This document shows, piece by piece, positions 17,433-29,118 of a stretch of DNA of 64,000 nt. The DNA is from Meridianimarinicoccus aquatilis. Its GTDB lineage: Bacteria > Pseudomonadota > Alphaproteobacteria > Rhodobacterales > Rhodobacteraceae. Under the pieces are notes generated by a model. It searched no databases and had not been told where the DNA came from. It saw only the letters and a program-made list of their open reading frames with translations. A program made the position numbers and the translations under genes. The DNA lies in NCBI RefSeq assembly GCF_004358675.1, contig NZ_SMZO01000010.1:44452-108451 (forward strand), given 5' to 3'. Every line of letters begins with the position of its first letter. Position 1 is the stretch's first letter.

Positions 17433-18695
17433 TCAGCTCGCGCTAACGGGCTCTTCCTTGCGGTCAGAATATATCAACAAAGGCTGCGCATCTGAATTTA
17501 CGGCCTCCTCGTTGACGACGACCTCTTGGACGTTTTCCGCAGTCGGAAGCTCGAACATCGTATCGAGAAGGATGTCTTCCATGATCGACCGCAATCCACG
17601 CGCACCGGTCTTACGGGCAATTGCGCGTTTCGCGATGGATTTAAGCGCATCATCTGTGAATGAAAGCTGCGTGTCCTCCAGATCGAACAGACGCTGGTAT
17701 TGTTTCACCAAAGCGTTCTTCGGCTGCGTCAGGATCGTGACAAGCGCGTCCTCGTCCAGATCTTCCAGCGTTGCGATTACGGGCAGTCGACCAACAAATT
17801 CTGGAATGAGACCAAATTTTAGCAGGTCCTCAGGTTCCAGTTCAGTCAACAACTCGCCAATTCCGCGGTTGCTGTCATCCCGGACTTCGGCCCCGAAACC
17901 GATAGCCGACCCTTTACCGCGCTGCGCAATGATCTTGTCCAACCCAGCAAATGCACCGCCGCAGACGAACAAGATGTTCGTTGTGTCCACTTGCAGGAAC
18001 TCCTGCTGTGGATGCTTGCGGCCACCTTGCGGCGGAACGGAAGCGACCGTGCCTTCCATGATCTTCAAAAGCGCTTGCTGCACCCCCTCACCTGACACGT
18101 CGCGGGTGATTGACGGGTTGTCTGACTTGCGCGTGATCTTGTCGACTTCGTCGATGTAGACGATCCCGCGCTGTGCACGCTCAACGTTGTATTCGCTCGC
18201 CTGAAGCAGCTTGAGGATGATATTCTCGACATCCTCCCCGACATAGCCCGCTTCCGTCAGAGTGGTCGCGTCCGCCATTGTGAACGGCACATCCAGAATG
18301 CGCGCCAAGGTTTGCGCCAAAAGCGTCTTGCCGCACCCTGTTGGCCCAATCAACAGGATATTGGATTTGGCAAGCTCCACTTCGGTCTTACCCGCGTGGT
18401 TGAGACGTTTGTAGTGGTTGTGCACTGCGACCGACAGCACCCGTTTCGCATGCGCCTGACCGATCACGTAATCATCCAGAACATCACAGATTTCTTTCGG
18501 CGCGGGAACGCCTTCAGAAGACTTGAGTCCGGTTGTCTTCGTTTCCTCACGGATAATGTCCATGCAAAGCTCAACGCACTCATCACATATGAATACTGTC
18601 GGACCTGCGATCAGTTTGCGGACTTCATGCTGGCTCTTTCCGCAAAAGCTGCAGTAGAGCGTATTTTTGCCGTCACCGCTGGTGTTGTTTGCCAT
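17433..18695 (-). CDS. clpX: ATP-dependent Clp protease ATP-binding subunit ClpX
   Basis: 420 residues. N-terminal zinc-binding domain with C15, C18, C37 and C40; Walker A GPTGCGKT at 117-124; Walker [16 protein letters not shown] sensor-2 region near the C-terminus. AAA+ unfoldase that feeds substrates to ClpP. Start at 18695 gives the family N-terminus. The clpP gene lies 141 bp upstream on the same strand, so the two may share regulation while keeping separate promoters. Confidence 0.97.
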   Translation of the reverse strand: MANNTSGDGKNTLYCSFCGKSQHEVRKLIAGPTVFICDECVELCMDIIREETKTTGLKSSEGVPAPKEICDVLDDYVIGQAHAKRVLSVAVHNHYKRLNHAGKTEVELAKSNILLIGPTGCGKTLLAQTLARILDVPFTMADATTLTEAGYVGEDVENIILKLLQASEYNVERAQRGIVYIDEVDKITRKSDNPSITRDVSGEGVQQALLKIMEGTVASVPPQGGRKHPQQEFLQVDTTNILFVCGGAFAGLDKIIAQRGKGSAIGFGAEVRDDSNRGIGELLTELEPEDLLKFGLIPEFVGRLPVIATLEDLDEDALVTILTQPKNALVKQYQRLFDLEDTQLSFTDDALKSIAKRAIARKTGARGLRSIMEDILLDTMFELPTAENVQEVVVNEEAVNSDAQPLLIYSDRKEEPVSAS

Positions 18696-18836
18696 CCGTT
18701 CCTCCGGGGCCGACCGACCGTCCTGACCTGTCTCGTGTTCTGCACACAAACTTAGGTCAGCACAGGGTCGGCCACAATGTCAAATTTGTGCACCGTGACC
18801 GTTCGTCAGGTGCGGGATGTGCTATGTCCGGGTGAC

Positions 18837-19460
18837 TTACTCATCGTCACCTGTGCGTTTTGCAACGATTTCGTCAATCAGACCCCATTCCTTGGCGTCT
18901 TCAGGCGACATGAAACGATCACGTTCCAAGGCATTTTCGACAGCTTCAAGGGTCTGGCCGGTGTGGTGAACATAGATTTCATTCAATCGCCGCTTAAGCT
19001 TCAGCGTCTCTTCGGCGTGGATCATGATGTCAGTTGCCTGACCCTGAAAGCCGCCCGATGGCTGGTGCACCATGACACGGCTGTTGGGCAGGGAATACCG
19101 CATGCCTTCGGCCCCCGCAGCCAGCAAAAGCGAGCCCATGGATGCGGCTTGCCCGATCACCAGCGTAGAAACCTTGGGGCGGATGTACTGCATCGTATCG
19201 TAAATCGACAAACCGCTGGTCACCACGCCGCCGGGGCTATTGATGTACATAGAAATTTCTTTGGACGGGTTCTCGGCTTCGAGGTGCAAAAGCTGCGCAA
19301 CGATCAGGGATGACATGCCGTCATGCACCGGGCCGGACACGAAGATAATCCGCTCCTTCAGAAGGCGCGAGAATATGTCGTAGGCACGTTCCCCGCGCGA
19401 CGTCTGTTCCACCACCATGGGAACCAGCGTGTTCATGTAAGTCTCGATCGGGTCGGTCAT
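18837..19460 (-). CDS. clpP: ATP-dependent Clp protease proteolytic subunit ClpP
   Basis: 207 residues. Catalytic triad: S107 in GQAASMGS, H132 in MVHQPSGG, and the aspartate in [17 protein letters not shown] near 180. Self-compartmentalising serine protease that partners ClpX (next gene) and ClpA. Start at 19460 ([18 protein letters not shown]) matches the family. A sigma-70-like promoter lies about 50 bp upstream. Confidence 0.97.
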   Translation of the reverse strand: MTDPIETYMNTLVPMVVEQTSRGERAYDIFSRLLKERIIFVSGPVHDGMSSLIVAQLLHLEAENPSKEISMYINSPGGVVTSGLSIYDTMQYIRPKVSTLVIGQAASMGSLLLAAGAEGMRYSLPNSRVMVHQPSGGFQGQATDIMIHAEETLKLKRRLNEIYVHHTGQTLEAVENALERDRFMSPEDAKEWGLIDEIVAKRTGDDE

Positions 19461-19511
19461 GTCCTGCTGCCTTCTGCTCTCGGGTGCCGTGCACCGCACT
19501 GTGACCCCAGA

Positions 19512-19540
19512 GTCTTAGTCCTGCCTCAGGGGGGCTGCAA
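19512..19540 (-). promoter_or_regulatory. Candidate clpP promoter
   Basis: Minus-strand TTGCAG (19535-19540), 17-bp spacer, TAAGAC (19512-19517), ending 51 bp before the clpP start codon. Fits a sigma-70 or heat-shock-like promoter by eye only. Confidence 0.4.
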
Positions 19541-19642
19541 GGGCGGCTTTGTGAACGGAGTGTTAACGGTGGGGCTTCAGATGCTTGATACGGAAGGCAC
19601 GCGAACTAGGTCGCCCGGCATCAAAAGGAGCCAAGGCCGAAA

Positions 19643-20893
19643 ATGTCTACCGCCAACGCCCTGCAGTTTACGCCCACCCGCACAGCGGCTCTGGAAAGCA
19701 TGGCTGCCTTTGTTCCGCACATGGGCCGGGACTATGCTTCGCGCCGAAACTATGACCTGCGAGCAAACGGTCATGCGGGCGTGTCTCGTCTGTCCCCCTA
19801 CATTCGCCATCGGCTGCTGAGCGAGCAAGAAGTGCTCACAGCGGCACTTTCCCGGTTCTCGCTCTCCTCGGCAGAGAAATTCGTTCAAGAAGTGTATTGG
19901 CGCACTTACTGGAAAGGATGGCTGGAAATGCGCCCCGGTGTCTGGTCACAATATCGCGAGGGTCTGCGCGCGGCGCGCGATAAACTGGCAACCCAGTCGG
20001 GAATGCGCGCAGATTGGGAAGCTGCGTGCCGTGGTGAAACGGGAATTGACTGTTTCGATGCATGGGCCAACGAACTTTCAACCACCGGGTATCTGCATAA
20101 TCACGCAAGAATGTGGTTCGCCTCTATCTGGATTTTCACGCTCCGCCTTCCTTGGGAATTGGGCGCGGACCTGTTTTTAAGGCAATTGCTTGATGGCGAT
20201 CCTGCGTCAAATACCTTGGGATGGCGTTGGGTTGCGGGGATTCAAACTCCGGGGAAAACCTACCTCGCGCGCGCTGACAACATCGCCCGCTACACGGAAG
20301 GGCGGTTCAACCCGGTTGGCCAACTGGCAAGCACAGCCGACCCTGTGGACGCACCAATCGTTCCACAACGCGGCCCAGCACCGGCAGGCGAGACCCCTGA
20401 CCCTGCGCGCGCCACAGGCTGGCTGCTAACCGAAGAAGACATGCTGGCCAGCTTCACGCCGCTTCCCAGTGCCCCCCCAAACGCCGCACCCCCGGCCTTC
20501 GTTCTGGACTGCACCGCCAATCGAAGCCCGCTTGCAGTCGCGCCACTCGTGACGCGCTTTGTTAAAGGGGCACTGGACGACGCAATTTCGCGCCATCAGA
20601 ACCGATTCGGATCGATCACACACGCTGAAAGAAAGCCTGTTGCCGAACAGGTCCTAGAATGGGCCAAACGCGAAGGGATAACGCAAATCGCAATGCCGTT
20701 TGTGCCGGTTGGTGCGGCGTCGGACGAAATTTCAACACTGAAACCCAAGTTGGACGCTGCAAACATCCGACTTGTCCCCTTTATGCGCCCCTACGACGCA
20801 GAGTGCTGGCCCCACGCAACCCATGGCTTCTTCAAGTTCAAAGAGAATATCCCGAAATTTGTCGCAGGCTTAAAGGGCGTCCACTCCATCTGA
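19643..20893 (+). CDS. Photolyase/cryptochrome-like FAD-binding protein with unusual domain order
   Basis: 416 residues. Residues about 20-225 match the helical FAD-binding domain of photolyases: LSPYIRHRLLSEQEVL (50-65), EVYWRTYWKGW (83-93), GYLHNHARMWFASIW (149-163), then DGDPASNTLGWRWVAGIQTPGK (184-205) and a TEGRFNP end. The usual N-terminal antenna domain is missing. A Pro-rich linker (230-285) leads to an alpha/beta C-terminal part (285-410), with VAEQVLEWAKREGI and THGFFKFKENIP resembling pieces of the antenna domain. DNA repair or light sensing is likely but unproven. GGAG precedes the start. Confidence 0.8.
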   Translation: MSTANALQFTPTRTAALESMAAFVPHMGRDYASRRNYDLRANGHAGVSRLSPYIRHRLLSEQEVLTAALSRFSLSSAEKFVQEVYWRTYWKGWLEMRPGVWSQYREGLRAARDKLATQSGMRADWEAACRGETGIDCFDAWANELSTTGYLHNHARMWFASIWIFTLRLPWELGADLFLRQLLDGDPASNTLGWRWVAGIQTPGKTYLARADNIARYTEGRFNPVGQLASTADPVDAPIVPQRGPAPAGETPDPARATGWLLTEEDMLASFTPLPSAPPNAAPPAFVLDCTANRSPLAVAPLVTRFVKGALDDAISRHQNRFGSITHAERKPVAEQVLEWAKREGITQIAMPFVPVGAASDEISTLKPKLDAANIRLVPFMRPYDAECWPHATHGFFKFKENIPKFVAGLKGVHSI

Positions 20894-20975
20894 GCAGCAA
20901 TGTAAATTCCCCAAACGGGTCACTCCCGCCCGTCCTTGCTCCGGCAGTGCCGCAGCATCGTCCCGTTGGGCGTGG

Positions 20976-21125
20976 CCCGGACGCAAACGCGTCCGGGCGG
21001 CACCGATAAAGTCGCCGCCATGTGTCTCGACCCAAACCACTTCAAACAACGCGGCCACGAGCGGCCGGCGACGCGAACACGCGGCGCCGAGTATCGCGTC
21101 GCGCCGAAGGCGCGGCCTTTTTATT
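20976..21125 (+). terminator. Terminator region downstream of the photolyase-like gene
   Basis: Two structures. A perfect 9-bp stem with an AAAC loop at 20976-20997 has no T tail. A CGCGCC-GAA-GGCGCG hairpin at 21100-21114 is followed by GCC and TTTTT. The second is the likelier terminator for the plus strand. The stretch between holds no gene. Confidence 0.55.
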
Positions 21126-21152
21126 CAACGAGCGCACCAAATTCACTCGCGT

Positions 21153-22802
<1,650 letters not shown>

Positions 22803-22805
22803 CTA

Positions 22806-24176
22806 TCAAGCAAAGACTTTGTGCACTGCGGCTGTTGTTTTGGCAACGATCACATCCGCTTCAGCGCGGCTCAGGCACAGCGGCGGTGCAAACCCAAGGA
22901 TGTCGCCTTGAGGCATAGCCCTGCCGATAACGCCTTCGGCCATCAGGGCATTGGCGATTTGAGGGCCCATCTTGGCGGCAGGATCAAAGAAGGTGCGCGC
23001 CGCTTTGTCGTCGACGAATTCCACGGCCGAGAGCATGCCGATACCCCGCACTTCGCCCACATTGGGATGATCGCCAAGCGCTGAGCGCAACTGTTCGGTC
23101 AGGTACGGGCCAACGCTGCCCGCGTTTTCAATCAGGTTCAATTTGTCCAGGACTTGCAGATTGGCTACACCAGCAGCCGCCCCAATGGGGTGCGCAGAAT
23201 AGGTCCACCCGTGACCGATAGGGCCGTTTTCATCGGTTCCCTGTTCCAGAACTTTCCAGACCTTATCAGACACAATGGTTCCCGACAGCGGCGCATAAGC
23301 GCTCGTCAGACCTTTTGCGATGGTGATCAGATCCGCCTCTATACCGAAATGGTCAGACCCGAACATGGACCCTAGCCGCCCAAACCCGGTCACGACCTCG
23401 TCAGCGATCAGCAGGATATCATTGGCTTTCAGGATCGGCATGATCGCATCCCAATACCCAGCGGGCGGCGGCACAAGCCCCCCAGTGCCCAGAACCGGTT
23501 CCGCAATGAAAGCGGCAATGGTGTCAGCACCTTCGCGTTCGATCATCGCCTCCAGTTCGGCAGCGCAATGGGCTGTGAACGCGGCTTCGTCCATGGATTG
23601 ATCTTCGCGGCGGAAGAAATATGGCGCAGTCGTGTGCAGAACCCGGTCCAATGGCAGGTCGAATTTCTGATGGAACAGGTGCAGCCCCGTCATGGAACCG
23701 GACATAAGCCCCGACCCGTGATACCCACGCCACCGTGAAATGATTTTCTTTTTTTCCGGCAACCCGCGAATGTTGTTGTAGTACCAGACCAGCTTGATGT
23801 TGGTTTCGTTCGCATCCGACCCACCAAGACCGAAATACACCTTGGACATATTCGCCGGAGCCCGATCAAGCACCATCTTGGCAAGAGTGATCGATGCCTC
23901 TGATCCGTGCCCCACATACGAATGGTAATAGGCCAGTTCGCGCGCTTGCGCGGCAATTGCTTCGGCCACTTCCTGACGGCCATAGCCAATATTCACACAG
24001 TAAAGCCCCGCAAACCCATCCAGAAAGCTGTTCCCGTCACGGTCCGTGATGTGACAGCCCTCTGCCGTGCTGATGATCCGGCTTGGGCTTTCGCCCCGCG
24101 CATGCTGTGCCAAATGAGTCGACGGGTGAAAGAAGTTCTCGCGATCCCAGCGGTCGAGCGTGTCGTTGGTCAGCAT
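22806..24176 (-). CDS. Class III aminotransferase (omega-amino acid / polyamine type)
   Basis: 456 residues. PLP lysine K288 (TIAKGLTS), GSDANET at 119-125, GYHGSGL near 151, ADEVVTGFGR at 258-267. Resembles omega-amino acid and putrescine-pyruvate transaminases more than ornithine aminotransferases (opening FFHPSTHLAQHARGE). The acceptor is probably pyruvate and the donor an omega-amine; the exact substrate is uncertain. Start at 24176 is chosen because the preceding 12 codons are not family-like. Divergent from argE. Confidence 0.85.
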   Translation of the reverse strand: MLTNDTLDRWDRENFFHPSTHLAQHARGESPSRIISTAEGCHITDRDGNSFLDGFAGLYCVNIGYGRQEVAEAIAAQARELAYYHSYVGHGSEASITLAKMVLDRAPANMSKVYFGLGGSDANETNIKLVWYYNNIRGLPEKKKIISRWRGYHGSGLMSGSMTGLHLFHQKFDLPLDRVLHTTAPYFFRREDQSMDEAAFTAHCAAELEAMIEREGADTIAAFIAEPVLGTGGLVPPPAGYWDAIMPILKANDILLIADEVVTGFGRLGSMFGSDHFGIEADLITIAKGLTSAYAPLSGTIVSDKVWKVLEQGTDENGPIGHGWTYSAHPIGAAAGVANLQVLDKLNLIENAGSVGPYLTEQLRSALGDHPNVGEVRGIGMLSAVEFVDDKAARTFFDPAAKMGPQIANALMAEGVIGRAMPQGDILGFAPPLCLSRAEADVIVAKTTAAVHKVFA

Positions 24177-24351
24177 ATTGCCCCCAGTTCTAAATGTGTG
24201 ATTTCCCCACACCTACGCGAATGGCCCTCGGGTTGCACGCGGTCTTCCTGTCGCCCCCCCACTGAGCAGTCTGAACAACGGGCTTTGCCGAATCGATCTT
24301 GATAGAAGACTGTGCGCGCGTACCGCCCACAAAGAATACAAAGGTCAGATC

Positions 24352-25506
24352 ATGCTCAACAATGCCACGGACCTTCTTGCCCGCCTCGTGGCGTTCCCCA
24401 CAATTTCCTCTGACAGTAATCTGGAAATGATCGCGACTCTTGCGCATTTACTCGAAGACGCAGGTGCGCGAACCGAGGTGTTGCTGGACGAACATGGGGG
24501 CAAGGCGAACCTCTTTGCGACCATCGGACCCGACACTGGGGGTGGGATCGTTTTGTCCGGGCATAGCGATGTGGTTCCGGTGGCGGATCAGGATTGGTCG
24601 TCGGACCCGTTCGAGATGCGCGAAGCCGGGGGGCGGCTTTTTGGGCGAGGTACCTGCGATATGAAGGGATTCATCGCCTGTGCAGTCGCCATGGCCCCAA
24701 CTTTCGCGGCCCGCACCTTGCACCGCCCGATCCACTTTGCCTTCACCCATGACGAAGAGGTCGGCTGCCTTGGGGCGCAAGCACTCTGTGCTGCGCTACG
24801 GGACCGCGGCATCCGGCCAAGCATCGCGATCATCGGGGAGCCGACGCAGATGCAAGTCATCGACGGACATAAAGGTTGCTGCGAGTACACCACGCGGTTC
24901 GAAGGGCTTGAAGGCCATGGGTCAGCCCCGGATCGCGGGGTCAACGCCGTTGATTATGCTGTTCGTTATGCGACCCGCCTGATGGAATTGCGCGAACACC
25001 TCAAAGCCCGCGCCCCGAAGCCGCCCGCATTTGACCCGCCGCACAGCACCATCAACATCGGCGCCCTTGTTGGCGGTGTCGGCCATAATGTGATCGCGGG
25101 CAAAGCACGGGTCGATTGGGAAATGCGCCCGGTTCAGGCCAGCGATTTCGAATTCGTACATGATGATCTGACTCGATACTGCCGCGACGAGTTGCTCACG
25201 GCGATGCAGGCAGTGCATTCTGACGCCAGGATCGAGACCGAAACCGTTGGCGAAGTCGCTGGCCTTACACCGGCCGCTGCCAACGAAGCACGGGACTTGA
25301 TGGTCGCTCTGACAGGCCGGACCGATGTCGGCACGGTTCCGTTCGGAACTGAGGCCGGTCTGTTTCAGGAACTTGGAATGTCTGCTGTCGTATGTGGGCC
25401 GGGGTCTATTGCCCAAGCGCACAAACCCGACGAGTTCATCGAGATCGCCCAATTAAACGACTGTTTGTCTTGGCTTGGCCGCCTTGCGGACCGAGCGTCA
25501 GCCTGA
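24352..25506 (+). CDS. argE: Acetylornithine deacetylase
   Basis: 384 residues, M20 family. Zinc ligands H71 and D73 (SGHSDVVP), D103 (GTCDMKG), E135/E136 (HDEEVGCLG). The C-terminal AHKPDEFIE carries the last histidine. Removes acetyl from N-acetylornithine to give ornithine for arginine synthesis. The ArgE rather than DapE assignment rests on GTCDMKGF and overall similarity. An internal dimerisation domain follows the KGCCEYTTRFEG segment. Confidence 0.88.
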   Translation: MLNNATDLLARLVAFPTISSDSNLEMIATLAHLLEDAGARTEVLLDEHGGKANLFATIGPDTGGGIVLSGHSDVVPVADQDWSSDPFEMREAGGRLFGRGTCDMKGFIACAVAMAPTFAARTLHRPIHFAFTHDEEVGCLGAQALCAALRDRGIRPSIAIIGEPTQMQVIDGHKGCCEYTTRFEGLEGHGSAPDRGVNAVDYAVRYATRLMELREHLKARAPKPPAFDPPHSTINIGALVGGVGHNVIAGKARVDWEMRPVQASDFEFVHDDLTRYCRDELLTAMQAVHSDARIETETVGEVAGLTPAAANEARDLMVALTGRTDVGTVPFGTEAGLFQELGMSAVVCGPGSIAQAHKPDEFIEIAQLNDCLSWLGRLADRASA

Positions 25507-25565
25507 CACGTTGCCTAGGGTCTCGACAGCGTCCACTGCACACGATTAAGGTTCGCGGGGAGAAG

Positions 25566-26018
25566 ATGAACGTAATGACCGATATTCTTGTGATCAATGG
25601 CCCTAACCTGAACCTGCTGGGGTTACGGCAACCAGAGGTCTACGGGCGTACGACCTTGGCCGAGGTTGAGGCGATGTGCGTCGAGACGGGCAAGGACCTG
25701 GGTGCAACCGTGACCTGCCTGCAATCGAACCACGAAGGCGTGTTGATTGATGCCATTCATGCGTCACGCGGAACACGCGACGGGATCGTTCTGAATGCCG
25801 GGGCGTTCACGCACACATCGATCGCTTTGATGGATGCGATTGCATCTGCCGAAGTGCCGGTTGTCGAACTCCACCTTTCAAACATTCACGCACGCGAAAC
25901 CTTCCGCCACAAAAGCTGGATCGCACCGGTAGCTGTCGGGCAGATTTGCGGCTTTGGGCCTGCGGGATATGCCCTCGCGCTTCGCGCATTGATCGGGCAT
26001 CTGGAGACACGGACATGA
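25566..26018 (+). CDS. aroQ: 3-dehydroquinate dehydratase, type II
   Basis: 150 residues (147 if the second ATG at 25575 is used; GGGGAG precedes both). Type II signatures: ILVINGPNLNLLG, catalytic Tyr in PEVYG (Y26), QSNHEG, LNAGAFTHTS and the late ELHLSNIHARE. Third step of the shikimate pathway. It overlaps the LuxR-type gene in an ATGA, so the regulator is translated with it. Confidence 0.95.
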   Translation: MNVMTDILVINGPNLNLLGLRQPEVYGRTTLAEVEAMCVETGKDLGATVTCLQSNHEGVLIDAIHASRGTRDGIVLNAGAFTHTSIALMDAIASAEVPVVELHLSNIHARETFRHKSWIAPVAVGQICGFGPAGYALALRALIGHLETRT

Positions 26019-26764
26019 GCTTTCTTTCAGACATTGAGACTATCTATGAGGCGCCCAGCGTAGAAGCGGTGTGGGATCTTCTGGTCGACCGGTTGGGCCC
26101 ACATGGCTTTGACCGGCTGATGTATGGGCTGACCCGATATAAGACTGCGAACTCTTTCGGCGACCCCCAGGACATGCTGGTGCTTACAAACCACCCGCCT
26201 GCCTATACGGATCACTTCATTGGGGAAGCCATGTACTTCCACGCCCCCATGGTCGCTTGGTCTTCCGAAAATGTGGGGGCATGCGGCTGGCACTGGGTGC
26301 AGGAGAATTTCGAGACGTTCACATCCGCCGAAAAGCGTGTTCTGGAATTCAATCGGTCAATGGGTGTTGTGGCTGGCTACACGATCAGTTTTCCCCACTC
26401 GTCGCACAGGTCTCGGGGGGCAATGGCGCTGACGGCGCGGGATGGATTGCAGCAACACCAGGTAGAAGAGATTTGGAAGGCGCATGGCCGCGAGATCCAC
26501 GCGTTGTGCAACGTGGCCCATCTCAAGCTTATGTCCTTGCCACATACCGGATCCCGGCGCGCCCTGACCAAACGACAGCGCGAAGTGTTGGAATGGGTTG
26601 GGGATGGCAAAACCACCCGAGATATCGCAGACATCATCGGTTTGACGGCGGCAACGGTTGAAAAACACCTGCGTCTGGCCCGTGATGCTTTGGACGTCGA
26701 GACCACGGCTCAAGCTGTTATGAAAGCGTCGCTGCAGAACCAGATCTTCACTCTGGAAGCCTGA
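26015..26764 (+). CDS. LuxR-type transcriptional regulator (solo, atypical autoinducer-binding domain)
   Basis: 249 residues. N-terminal autoinducer-binding-like domain (about 15-165) and C-terminal LuxR helix-turn-helix (LTKRQREVLEWVGDGKTTRDIA, about 186-245). No luxI gene in the window. Aligning with TraR-type proteins, the invariant Trp57, Tyr61 and Asp70 correspond to Y64, F68 and A77 here, while Trp85 is kept (W92). Loss of the aspartate argues against a standard acyl-homoserine-lactone ligand. The start overlaps the aroQ stop. Confidence 0.88.
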   Translation: MSFLSDIETIYEAPSVEAVWDLLVDRLGPHGFDRLMYGLTRYKTANSFGDPQDMLVLTNHPPAYTDHFIGEAMYFHAPMVAWSSENVGACGWHWVQENFETFTSAEKRVLEFNRSMGVVAGYTISFPHSSHRSRGAMALTARDGLQQHQVEEIWKAHGREIHALCNVAHLKLMSLPHTGSRRALTKRQREVLEWVGDGKTTRDIADIIGLTAATVEKHLRLARDALDVETTAQAVMKASLQNQIFTLEA

Positions 26765-26772
26765 TCACCGCT

Positions 26773-26795
26773 AAGTCTGGTTTTCCAGACTTTAT
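26773..26795 (+). terminator. Terminator after the LuxR-type gene
   Basis: 8-bp perfect stem 26773-26780 with 26785-26792, TTTT loop; weak T tail (TTTAT). Confidence 0.55.
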
Positions 26796-27005
26796 GAAAA
26801 GCCGTTAAAAAGCGATTAACGCTGTGTCCCCATGCTGGCGGTCGCAAGACCGGGGGGCTCCCAAAATGAAGCGTCGCAATTTCGACAGCTCTTTTTGGTG
26901 AACCGGGAAACCGGTGAGTGTGACACGGAGAATTGCCTCCGCAATGTCATGTTCGCTTTCGAGGGGCGCCACTTCCCCACAAATGCGCGACCCGAGAATG
27001 CAAAA
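26796..27005. other. Intergenic stretch without a supported gene
   Basis: Together with the flanking terminators this makes a 340-bp gap. An 87-codon minus-strand frame is open here but has no ribosome site or family resemblance. I see no RNA gene. Confidence 0.5.
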
Positions 27006-27046
27006 GGGGCGGAACGGAATTAACCTCCGTCCCGCCCCAATTCTTT
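27002..27046 (-). terminator. Terminator of tsf (possibly bidirectional)
   Basis: 13-bp stem with one mismatch, 27006-27018 with 27026-27038, followed on the minus strand by TTTT. The plus side has ATTCTTTT. Confidence 0.8.
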
Positions 27047-27104
27047 TACCGAACTCTACGCTTCGCAAACGGCGGGGCCGTGACCCCGCGCGCTGGAACG
27101 TCGA

Positions 27105-27980
27105 TCAGCCCTGAACGGCCTTCGCAACTTCTGCGGCAAAGTCTTCTTCGACTTTCTCGATCCCTTCACCCACGGCCAAACGCACGAAACCAGTTACGGT
27201 CACGCCAGCTTCGGCTGCGGCGGCTGCGACTGTCAGGTCAGGGTTGACCACGAAGGCTTGGTTCAGCAGCGTAACTTCGGAATAGAATTTCTTCATCCGA
27301 CCAACGATCATCTTCTCGATCACGCCTTCGGGCTTGCCGCTTTCGCGCGCCTGCTCCGTCAGAACCGCTTTTTCACGCTCTGCCAATTCCGGATCGATAT
27401 CGCTCTCGTCAAGGGAGGCTGGGTTGATCGCAGCAACGTGCATCGCGACCTGACGGCCAAACTCAGCGTTGTCACCTGTCATCGCAACCAAAACACCAAT
27501 GCGGCCCATGCCGTCGGTTGCCGCGTTGTGCACGTAAGACACAACCGTTTCACCTTCGATCGATTCCATCCGGCGCAAGGACATGTTTTCGCCGATCGTT
27601 GCGATCTTCGCGGTGATCGTGTCTTCAACAGTCTTCCCGCCCAGATCCGTCGCTTTCAGCGCATCTACATCAGCCACGCCAAGCGCGGCATCTGCGATGG
27701 ATTTGACCATGGTTTGGAATTCGGCGTTCTTGGCGACGAAGTCGGTTTCGGAATTCACCTCAACGGCGATCCCTCTGCCACCGGACACGGCAACAGCAAC
27801 CAAACCCTCTGCCGCGGTGCGGCCGGATTTTTTGGCGGCTTTCGCCAGACCCTTGGTGCGCAGCCAGTCAACCGCTGCTTCCATGTCGCCGTCGGTTTCG
27901 GTCAGGGCTTTTTTGGCGTCCATCATGCCTGCGCCGGTCATGTCGCGCAGTTCTTTGACCAATGCTGCTGTAATTGCCAT
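27105..27980 (-). CDS. tsf: Elongation factor Ts
   Basis: 291 residues. Typical opening [28 protein letters not shown]; the TDFVAKN motif is present ([11 protein letters not shown]). Catalyses GDP release from EF-Tu. AGGAG precedes the start. Second gene of the rpsB-tsf operon, 124 bp after rpsB, with a strong terminator behind it. Confidence 0.98.
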   Translation of the reverse strand: MAITAALVKELRDMTGAGMMDAKKALTETDGDMEAAVDWLRTKGLAKAAKKSGRTAAEGLVAVAVSGGRGIAVEVNSETDFVAKNAEFQTMVKSIADAALGVADVDALKATDLGGKTVEDTITAKIATIGENMSLRRMESIEGETVVSYVHNAATDGMGRIGVLVAMTGDNAEFGRQVAMHVAAINPASLDESDIDPELAEREKAVLTEQARESGKPEGVIEKMIVGRMKKFYSEVTLLNQAFVVNPDLTVAAAAAEAGVTVTGFVRLAVGEGIEKVEEDFAAEVAKAVQG

Positions 27981-28104
27981 GGCTGGCTCCTTTGGTTCTC
28001 ACATAGACCTGCCGCGGAGGTATCCGCAGCTGGTGACAGTTTTGTAATGAATGGGCCGGGTACGTCCCGCGCCTGCCATTGGCGGCGCGGAACGGTCAGC
28101 GTGA

Positions 28105-28887
28105 TCAGCTTGCGGCTGGCGCTTCGGTTGTTGCGCTGGCGTCCAGCACTTCTTCTTCGAGACCTTCTTCGAATTCGCCAAGGTCGATACCCGCAGCGCC
28201 CATTTGGGCTGTCATGCCGGCCAATGCGGCACGCGCGACGAGGTCACAGTACAGGCCAATCGCCCGCGCCGCATCATCGTTGCCAGGAATGATGTAATCC
28301 ACACCATCGGGCGAGCAGTTGGTGTCGACAACGGCCACAACCGGGATACCCAGTTTTTTGGCTTCGAGGATTGCCAGATCTTCTTTTTTCACGTCGATGA
28401 CGAACAGCAGATCAGGAACGCCGCCCATTTCGCGGATACCGCCCAGCGAGGCCTGCAGTTTGGCCTGCTCACGTTCCATGCTCAGGCGCTCGCGCTTGGT
28501 GAGGCCAGCTGCACCGGTTTCCATCTGCTCGTCGATCGCCTTCAGGCGATTGATCGAGTTGGAAACGGTTTTCCAGTTGGTCAGCGTGCCACCGAGCCAG
28601 CGGTGGTTCATGTAATACTGTGCGCACTTCTCTGCGGCTTCCGCGATCGGCTTTTGTGCCTGACGCTTGGTTCCGACGAACAGAACGCGGCCGCCCTTGG
28701 CAACAGTTTCGCGAACGGCTTGCAAGGCTGCGTCGAGCATCGGCGCAGTCTGTGTAAGGTCCACAATGTGGATGCCGTTGCGGTCACCGTAGATGTACGG
28801 TGCCATGCGGGGGTTCCAGCGCTGTGTCTGGTGACCAAAGTGAACGCCAGCTTCCAGAAGCTGACGCATGGTGAAATCGGGCGTCAT
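28105..28887 (-). CDS. rpsB: 30S ribosomal protein S2
   Basis: 260 residues from the ATG at 28887, preceded by AAGGAG. Typical [33 protein letters not shown] and the [20 protein letters not shown] segment. The C-terminus is acidic and Ala-rich, as often seen in alphaproteobacteria. The longer in-frame extension to 29070 runs through the promoter and is not coding. Confidence 0.98.
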   Translation of the reverse strand: MTPDFTMRQLLEAGVHFGHQTQRWNPRMAPYIYGDRNGIHIVDLTQTAPMLDAALQAVRETVAKGGRVLFVGTKRQAQKPIAEAAEKCAQYYMNHRWLGGTLTNWKTVSNSINRLKAIDEQMETGAAGLTKRERLSMEREQAKLQASLGGIREMGGVPDLLFVIDVKKEDLAILEAKKLGIPVVAVVDTNCSPDGVDYIIPGNDDAARAIGLYCDLVARAALAGMTAQMGAAGIDLGEFEEGLEEEVLDASATTEAPAAS

Positions 28888-29002
28888 GTCCGTTCTCCTT
28901 TTCCGGTTTGCGCCTCGACGGGGATTAAGGGCATATGCCCAACCGGTGGACCTTTGAGGATGTCTCCCCCATCGGCCCGGCCCCGTCTGCGAAGTGTTGC
29001 TG

Positions 29003-29031
29003 CCCTTAGACCGTTCACACGGGATTGGCAA
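29003..29031 (-). promoter_or_regulatory. Candidate rpsB promoter
   Basis: Minus-strand TTGCCA (29026-29031), 17-bp spacer, TAAGGG (29003-29008). This gives a leader of about 110 nt before rpsB, long enough for autoregulation by S2. Confidence 0.4.
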
Positions 29032-29118
29032 CCCCAACGTGCCAGAATGGGCGCGAAACGCTTGACCCATCCCGGTCGCATGGCCAAGGTGCAGCCAAAC
29101 CGGGCAAGGAGAACCGCC

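Noticed and set aside
26805..27068. 87-codon minus-strand frame between the LuxR-type gene and tsf
   Set aside because: Runs through the tsf terminator, lacks a ribosome site and family resemblance.
28204..29118. Long N-terminal extension of the cupin gene
   Set aside because: Overlaps rpsB and its promoter on the other strand; the AAGGAG-ATG at 29119 gives the normal cupin length.
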